From Candidatus Dadabacteria bacterium (GTDB taxonomy: Bacteria > Desulfobacterota_D > UBA1144 > Nemesobacterales > UBA2774): 7,164 nucleotides of DNA. Both the position numbers and the translations under genes were made by a program. The notes below the pieces were generated by a model. That model did not search any database. It saw only the letters and a program-made list of their open reading frames with translations, and had not been told where the DNA came from. The stretch lies in contig JAHKKQ010000110.1 in the NCBI GenBank assembly GCA_020027805.1, forward strand, positions 1-7,164, written 5' to 3'. Each line of letters starts with the position of its first letter. Positions within the stretch are counted from its first letter, which is position 1. Shown here piece by piece: positions 1-4,147 of the stretch.

Positions 1-48
1 GATTTTAGCCTTAATATGATATTTTTAGCAAATTATGTAGTCGGATGA

Positions 49-89
49 TTTTTGCTTCTTTTCATCGAGGAAAAGAAGGATAAAAAAAA
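49..89. other. inverted repeat downstream of the dehydratase gene
   Basis: CTTCTTTTC (55-63) and GAAAAGAAG (70-78) form a perfect 9-bp stem with a 6-nt loop, extendable past a small internal loop by pairing T5 (49-53) with the A8 tract (82-89). On the minus strand it comes 55 nt after the dehydratase stop and the T8 precedes the stem rather than following it, so it is not a standard terminator. It probably marks the 3' end region of the operon. Confidence 0.4.
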
Positions 90-132
90 CAGCTTTTCTA
101 CTTTCCATGCCCTTTCATAAAACACACTACCG

Positions 133-1161
133 CTACTCGGTCTTCCACCATATCCGCGGGAACCTCTCCCTGAGCACCCTGTCCCCTTCCCCCGGAGGCT
201 CGAGCCCGAGCGCCCTCATATCGGCGTCCACCATAATGCGCACGAGCTCCCTGAACCTGATGCGCGGCTCCCATCCGAGCTCGTTCTTCGCCTTCGTATA
301 GTCCGCCCTGAGCCCCCTCGAATCGGTGGGCCTGAAATACCTGGGGTCAATTTTTACGTGCTCGCCCCAGTCGAGCCCGGCGTATGAGAACGCCTCCTCG
401 ACGAACTCTCCGACTGTGTGCGCCTCCCCGGTGCCGATAACGTAGTCGCGGGGCGTATCGCCGTCGATAATCTTCCACATCATCTCCATGTACTCCGGCG
501 CATACCCCCAGTCCCTCTCGGGCTTGAGGTCCCCGACGATGAGGTGCTTCTCCTCGCATGCCTTGATCCTGGCGACGGCGCTCGTAATCTTCCTCGAAAC
601 GAATATCTCCCCCTTCCTCGGCGATTCGTGATTGAAAAAAATGCCGCTCGCCGCGAACAGGCCGTGCGCCTCCCTGTAGTTCACCCCGGAGAGGTGGGAC
701 ATCAGCTTCGCGCATGCATAGGGGCTGTGGGGACGGAACGGGGAAAGCTCGTTCTGGGGAGGTGGCGTCGAGCCGAATATCTCGCACGAGGAGGACTGGC
801 AGAACTTACAGCCGACCCCGCTCTGCTTCATGGACTCGAGCACCGTCAAAGAGCTGAGCCCAGTGATATCCCCGCTGAATTCGTGCATATCGTATCTTAC
901 GTTCATCCCGCCCCGGGACTCGAAGTGATATATCTCGTCCGGGTTTATATCGTAGATGAGCTTCGTAAGCTGACCCGTGTCGGACGTATCGCACGGATGA
1001 TAAAAGAGCGAAGGTTCGCCGCCCGGCCGCCCTACGGACTCCTCGTTGCATCCGCCGGGCTCGTGTTCTATGCCGTGTACTTCATACCCGATCGACAAGA
1101 GGTATTCGGTCATGTAGGACCCGTCCTGGCCGTTAATGCCGCATATTATCGCTCTCTTCAT
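133..1161 (-). CDS. gmd: GDP-mannose 4,6-dehydratase family protein (divergent)
   Basis: A 342-residue extended short-chain dehydrogenase of the GDP-mannose 4,6-dehydratase (GMD) family, whose normal reaction turns GDP-mannose into GDP-4-keto-6-deoxymannose in the cytoplasm. Seen: the nucleotide-binding GxxGxxG loop (GINGQDG, residues 8-14), a catalytic-site SSCEIFG block (Ser125, Glu127), YACAK (Tyr148, Lys152), the GMD-typical FNHESPRKGE block (176-185), RDWGYAPEY (216-224) and IDPRYFRP (271-278). Length is close to the family norm. I chose the ATG at 1161 because homology begins there (MKRAIICGING) and a GGGA lies about 10 nt upstream; the same frame stays open to an ATG at 1254, but those 31 residues look non-coding. 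Oddities: the Arg pair that normally follows HGI is replaced (HGIEHE), the NLxAQSHV block reads HFESRGGMNV, and RPxEVDLL reads RPTDSRGL. It may therefore use a different cofactor or substrate. It is probably the last gene of the carbamoyltransferase operon, though a 334-bp gap leaves room for its own promoter. Family sure; exact reaction unsure. Confidence 0.88.
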   Translation of the reverse strand: MKRAIICGINGQDGSYMTEYLLSIGYEVHGIEHEPGGCNEESVGRPGGEPSLFYHPCDTSDTGQLTKLIYDINPDEIYHFESRGGMNVRYDMHEFSGDITGLSSLTVLESMKQSGVGCKFCQSSSCEIFGSTPPPQNELSPFRPHSPYACAKLMSHLSGVNYREAHGLFAASGIFFNHESPRKGEIFVSRKITSAVARIKACEEKHLIVGDLKPERDWGYAPEYMEMMWKIIDGDTPRDYVIGTGEAHTVGEFVEEAFSYAGLDWGEHVKIDPRYFRPTDSRGLRADYTKAKNELGWEPRIRFRELVRIMVDADMRALGLEPPGEGDRVLRERFPRIWWKTE

Positions 1162-1495
1162 ATTTTCATATTCCCGGTAAAGCGCCGCGCGTGTTAATCC
1201 CGGACCCTTCGCTGCGCCGGCGGTGCCGGTTGCGGAGTAAACAAACGCCCTCATGTGCGTCGTATGATTTTATGCGCCGGGCGGTTCCCCCTTGCCGTAA
1301 TTCTATACCCTTATTCGCCGCCCGGTACACGCCCGCGGACAAGTATAAAAAAATGTGCGAAATGAATAACAGGATTTACGGAAAGAGACGACGCGGGAAA
1401 CGCATCCTGTGAGACGCTCCGGACGCGGCGTGTCCGCTGAAGAGAATTGTTCAGTCTGTTCGCCCGTCCCCCCGGGGACGGGCGCGTACAGGTTT
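1162..1495. other. gap between DUF5989 and dehydratase genes
   Basis: 334 bp without a supported gene. Besides the hairpin at 1461-1484, an AT-rich patch holds TATACT on the minus strand (1342-1347; 5 of 6 to a -10) about 180 nt before the dehydratase ATG, but no matching -35. The dehydratase frame stays open up to 1254, yet those residues show no family homology. A small promoter for the dehydratase is possible. Confidence 0.5.
1461..1484 (-). promoter_or_regulatory. strong hairpin after the DUF5989 gene
   Basis: CGCCCGTCCC pairs with GGGACGGGCG, a perfect 10-bp GC-rich stem with a 4-nt loop, 11 nt beyond the DUF5989 stop. On the minus strand no T tract follows, so it is not a classical intrinsic terminator; a T5 stands near it only on the + strand (1493-1497). 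It may stabilise the 3' end of the upstream message, pause polymerase or lower expression of the dehydratase gene. Confidence 0.5.
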
Positions 1496-1675
1496 TTAAA
1501 ATAGCGTGTAGATAAACGGAGCCACAGCCGAGCTCTGAGCGAATATGATCAGGAACGCGAACAGTATCAGCACGATGATCATGGGGGTGATCCACCACCA
1601 TTTATTCTGTATGAAAAACTGTAACAGCTCACCCACGATGCCCAGTCTCTCTGTTAAACCTTTTAGGAACGACAT
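1496..1675 (-). CDS. small DUF5989-type membrane protein
   Basis: A 59-residue protein, found by translating the gap after the carbamoyltransferase gene. It starts at ATG 1675 and ends in TAA at 1496-1498. A strong Shine-Dalgarno GGAGGG (1685-1690 on the complement) sits 9 nt upstream. The layout is a short amphipathic N-terminus (MSFLKGLTERLGIVGELLQF), a triple Trp at residues 26-28 at the membrane interface, one hydrophobic helix (about 29-46), and a short tail AVAPFIYTLF. This matches my memory of DUF5989 proteins, which accompany NodU/CmcH-type carbamoyltransferases; sxtK of saxitoxin clusters is, I believe, of this kind. The biochemical role is unknown; it may help hold the carbamoyltransferase at the membrane (inference). 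It lies 69 bp after the carbamoyltransferase stop on the same strand. A weak internal promoter (TTGGCG, 18 bp, TAAAAT on the minus strand) can be drawn across that carbamoyltransferase stop codon, but I do not rely on it. Confidence 0.88.
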   Translation of the reverse strand: MSFLKGLTERLGIVGELLQFFIQNKWWWITPMIIVLILFAFLIIFAQSSAVAPFIYTLF

Positions 1676-1744
1676 ATGAATATTCCCTCCGCCTTTCTGA
1701 ATATTAATATCTCTATTTTAATGGATTTGATAACGCCGCGCCAA

Positions 1745-3532
1745 TCAGGGCAGCTTATCCTTGTCCACTATGTAATTCCCCAGCACCAGCAAGTCCATAC
1801 CGCTCTTGCTGAACGAATTGAACGCCTCTCCGGGCGTGTTCACTATAGGCTCGCCCTTCAAGTTAAACGATGTGTTCAGCACCACGGGCACTCCCGTCGC
1901 TTCGCCGAACGCCTCGATGAGCGAGTAGTATTTCGGGTTAAGCTCCTTTGTCACGGTCTGGAGCCTCCCGGTCCCGTCCACGTGCGTTATCGCGGGGAGG
2001 ACGTCGCGCTTGTTCTCACGGACGTCGGTCACGTAGAGCATGAAGCGCGCGGGATAGTGCTTCTCCGGGTGGTCGAGAGCGAAATAATCCCCGGCCTTCT
2101 CCACGAGGACTGAGGGCGCAAAGGGGCGGAAAGGCTCCCTGAACTTTATCTTCACGTTCACTATGTCCTTCATGTCGGCCCTCCGGGGGTCGGCGATGAT
2201 GCTCCTGTTGCCGAGCGCCCGCGGCCCCCATTCGAACCTCCCCTGGTGCCAGCCTATGACCTTCCCCTGAGTGAGGCCGTCCACGACGCGCTCGATGAGC
2301 TTCCGGTCATCCCCGAGCTTCTCGTAGGGGATGTTGTTCTCCGTGAGGAATGCTTCGGTATGCTGAGCGCTGTGCTCCTCTCCCCAGTATGCGTGTTCCA
2401 TGACGAACTTCCGCGGCTGACCGAGGAGCGCGTGATAGCCGTAGAGCGCCGCCCCCACGGCGCCCCCGCCGTCGCCCGCCGCCGGCTGAATGTATATGTC
2501 GTCGAAGGGGGTGTCCGAGAGTATCTTCCTGTTGGCGACGCTGTTGAGGGCGACCCCTCCCGCCATGCAGAGCTTGCTGAGGCCTGTCTCCCTGTACGCG
2601 TAATTCGCCATCTTGACCATTATCTGCTCGGTCACGACCTGGATGCTCGCGGCGATGTCGGCGTAGTACTGGTTCTGCCTCCCGAGCTCGTCGAAATCGG
2701 AAGGCCTGTCGCCGAAATATGACGGATAGCCCGTGGATGGCGTAAAGAAGTGCGCCTTCTGGTCCCTGGGAGTGCCGAAAAGCGTTTCGAATTTCTTGCT
2801 GAACGTTTTTTCAGTGGAATAATGGAACGAGAAATAATCCATATCGAGCTCGAACCCGCCGTCCCCGTCCACGTGGACTAGCTCGTAGACCTTGTCCACG
2901 TGGACGGGCCTGCCGAAGGGCGCCATGCCCATGACCTTGTATTCCCCTTCGTTCACCTCGAAGCCGAGGAACGCCGTAAACGCGCTGTAGAGGAGCCCGA
3001 GCGAATGGGGGAACCTTATCTCCTTTATGAGCTTTATGTCCGTCCCCTTGCCGACGCCGACCGCTGCGGTCGTCCATTCCCCTACCCCGTCGACCGTGAG
3101 TATCGCCGCTTCTTCGAACGGTGAGCAGTAGAATGAGCTTGCGGCGTGCGACAGGTGGTGTTCGCTGAATAGAACCTTCGACGGGGGAACGCCGAGCTTC
3201 TTCAGGAGCAGGTGCTTGACCCAGAGCTTGTCGCCCAACCACGTGACCATGGCTTCCCTGAAGAGCTTCATCGAGCGCGGGAACGTCTGCATGGAGCAGA
3301 GCAGGAGCCTCTCGAACTTAACGAAGGGCTTCTCGAAGAACATCACGTAGTCGATGTCGGCTTTCTCTATGCCGCCCGTCCTCAGGCAGAACTCGATCGC
3401 GTTCTCCGGGAACTCGTAGTCGTGCTTAATCCGGCTGAACCTCTCTTCCTCGGCAGCCGCGACGAGTACCCCGTCTTTAATGAGCGCTGCGGCCGCATCG
3501 TGGAAGTAGCATGAAATTCCAAGGATGTTCAT
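1745..3532 (-). CDS. O-carbamoyltransferase, NodU/CmcH/TobZ family
   Basis: A 595-residue, full-length cytoplasmic carbamoyltransferase. The family makes carbamoyl-adenylate from carbamoyl phosphate and ATP in a C-terminal YrdC-like domain and passes the carbamoyl group to a hydroxyl of a sugar or other acceptor in an N-terminal Kae1-like domain. Seen: the N-terminal ASKHA-fold start MNILGISCYFHDAAAALI with His11, the metal-binding HHLSHA (125-130), DGVGEW (148-153), EGEYKVMGMAPFG (195-207), CMAGGVALNS (322-331), then GRFEWGPRALGNRSI (431-445), FREPFRPFAPSV (464-475) and LNTSFN (552-557). All expected blocks are present, so it should be active. The start is fixed by homology and a GGAG 5 nt upstream of the ATG. 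It follows the 92-residue membrane gene by 49 bp and precedes the DUF5989 gene by 69 bp, a layout like the saxitoxin sxtI/J/K group. The acceptor is unknown; the nearby nucleotide-sugar dehydratase suggests a sugar (inference). Confidence 0.95.
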   Translation of the reverse strand: MNILGISCYFHDAAAALIKDGVLVAAAEEERFSRIKHDYEFPENAIEFCLRTGGIEKADIDYVMFFEKPFVKFERLLLCSMQTFPRSMKLFREAMVTWLGDKLWVKHLLLKKLGVPPSKVLFSEHHLSHAASSFYCSPFEEAAILTVDGVGEWTTAAVGVGKGTDIKLIKEIRFPHSLGLLYSAFTAFLGFEVNEGEYKVMGMAPFGRPVHVDKVYELVHVDGDGGFELDMDYFSFHYSTEKTFSKKFETLFGTPRDQKAHFFTPSTGYPSYFGDRPSDFDELGRQNQYYADIAASIQVVTEQIMVKMANYAYRETGLSKLCMAGGVALNSVANRKILSDTPFDDIYIQPAAGDGGGAVGAALYGYHALLGQPRKFVMEHAYWGEEHSAQHTEAFLTENNIPYEKLGDDRKLIERVVDGLTQGKVIGWHQGRFEWGPRALGNRSIIADPRRADMKDIVNVKIKFREPFRPFAPSVLVEKAGDYFALDHPEKHYPARFMLYVTDVRENKRDVLPAITHVDGTGRLQTVTKELNPKYYSLIEAFGEATGVPVVLNTSFNLKGEPIVNTPGEAFNSFSKSGMDLLVLGNYIVDKDKLP

Positions 3533-3581
3533 AAATTCTCCGTTTCGTAAAGAACGCCTGAAAGCTGTCGGATATCGGCCG

Positions 3582-3860
3582 TTAAAACTGCCTCGCCGCC
3601 CTCTCCATGGGAGAAACGCCCGGTTTCTCTTCCTTCGGCTGCCAGCCTTTCTTCATCGTATTCTTTTTTATTTCCAGGGGATCGGTGAACAACTTGACCA
3701 TTATCGCGAACGGCATCAGCAGGACGAGATAAAATATCGTCAGGATTACCCTCGCGTTAAAATCCCCTATCTTCCTCGCGATCTTTTTCCAGCCTTCCCA
3801 GATCCTTCTCGGGAGACTCATCTTCGACGTATCGGCCTGTATTCGGTTTATAGTACTCAT
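3582..3860 (-). CDS. small SxtJ-like membrane protein beside carbamoyltransferase
   Basis: A 92-residue protein, first gene of the minus-strand carbamoyltransferase operon. A basic N-terminal stretch (SLPRRIWEGWKKIARKIGDF, 15-34) leads into one membrane helix (about 36-56, RVILTIFYLVLLMPFAIMVK), then FTDPL and a Lys-rich, probably cytoplasmic or interfacial tail containing GWQPK. Small proteins with an F-x-ARV-x-L-T-hydrophobic helix followed by a DPL segment are, as I recall, regular neighbours of NodU/CmcH-type carbamoyltransferases, the SxtJ-like group being the best known; I cannot confirm the exact family name here. The ATG at 3860 is preceded by GGGAGG about 12 nt upstream, and part of that ribosome site lies in a small inverted repeat (3863-3876). 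The stop is 49 bp before the carbamoyltransferase start. Function unknown; an adaptor or membrane anchor for the enzyme is the simplest guess. Confidence 0.82.
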   Translation of the reverse strand: MSTINRIQADTSKMSLPRRIWEGWKKIARKIGDFNARVILTIFYLVLLMPFAIMVKLFTDPLEIKKNTMKKGWQPKEEKPGVSPMERAARQF

Positions 3861-3862
3861 AT

Positions 3863-3876
3863 GAGGTTGAAACCTC
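3863..3876 (-). promoter_or_regulatory. inverted repeat overlapping the SxtJ-like ribosome site
   Basis: GAGGTT and AACCTC arms with a 2-nt centre. In the minus-strand mRNA a 5-bp stem with a TTCA loop would pair the GAGG of the GGGAGG Shine-Dalgarno with ACCTC just before the ATG at 3860. This could lower translation of the first operon gene unless opened; the stem is short, so the effect is uncertain. Confidence 0.4.
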
Positions 3877-4132
3877 CCTTTTCCACCCGTAAACCAATAT
3901 TCTGTTTTTCTCGTAATGCGGCGATTGAGGGCTAAAAGAAAAATAAAATTACCTTATAATCCGTCATTTGGGTAGCTAATCATACGCCCAACGCAATTCC
4001 GGTCAGGCAACCCCGTCCCGGGGACCATGCGCCCAATCGCCCCCTGTGGCCCGGAGAATCCTTACCCGGCCTGGGCCCGCCCTAACCGCTTTATATGAAT
4101 GACTTATTGATTGAGTACGGTGAACAAAGTAC

Positions 4133-4146
4133 GCGGGCCTTCCCGC
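4133..4146 (-). terminator. weak intrinsic terminator after the J-domain/LysM gene
   Basis: On the minus strand GCGGG-AAGG-CCCGC forms a 5-bp GC stem with a 4-nt loop beginning one base after the TGA stop (4148-4150). It is followed by GTACTTTGTT, a poor T tract. Position suits a terminator; the stem is short and the tract interrupted. Confidence 0.4.
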
Positions 4147-4147
4147 A

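Larger units (their letters stand above)
3861..4147. other. non-coding region upstream of the carbamoyltransferase operon
   Basis: It should contain the promoter of the minus-strand operon starting at 3860. The best -10 on the minus strand is TATAAG (3953-3958) about 93 nt before the ATG, without a good -35; the same spot reads TATAAT on the + strand (3955-3960), where nothing follows to be transcribed. The half nearer the J-domain/LysM gene is GC-rich and contains a CCCCG-TCC-CGGGG hairpin (4011-4023). I find no supported small gene here. Confidence 0.5.

Noticed and set aside
418..1197. Long open frame on the + strand opposite the dehydratase gene
   Set aside because: It is fully antisense to a clearly homologous gene, has no recognisable domain, and long antisense frames are expected in GC-rich genes.
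1162..1254. 31-residue N-terminal extension of the dehydratase
   Set aside because: The added residues have no family similarity and the glycine-rich loop normally lies a few residues from the start; the ATG at 1161 fits the family length.
1311..1601. 96-codon minus-strand frame overlapping the DUF5989 gene
   Set aside because: It overlaps the well-supported 59-residue gene in another frame, has no ribosome site and a composition unlike a protein.
1701..1710. ATATTAATAT palindrome between carbamoyltransferase and DUF5989 genes
   Set aside because: A 10-bp AT-only palindrome in an AT-rich spacer is likely by chance and has no partner site nearby.
3955..3960. Perfect TATAAT on the + strand as a promoter
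   Set aside because: No -35 at 16-18 bp and no + strand gene downstream before the J-domain/LysM gene's 3' end.
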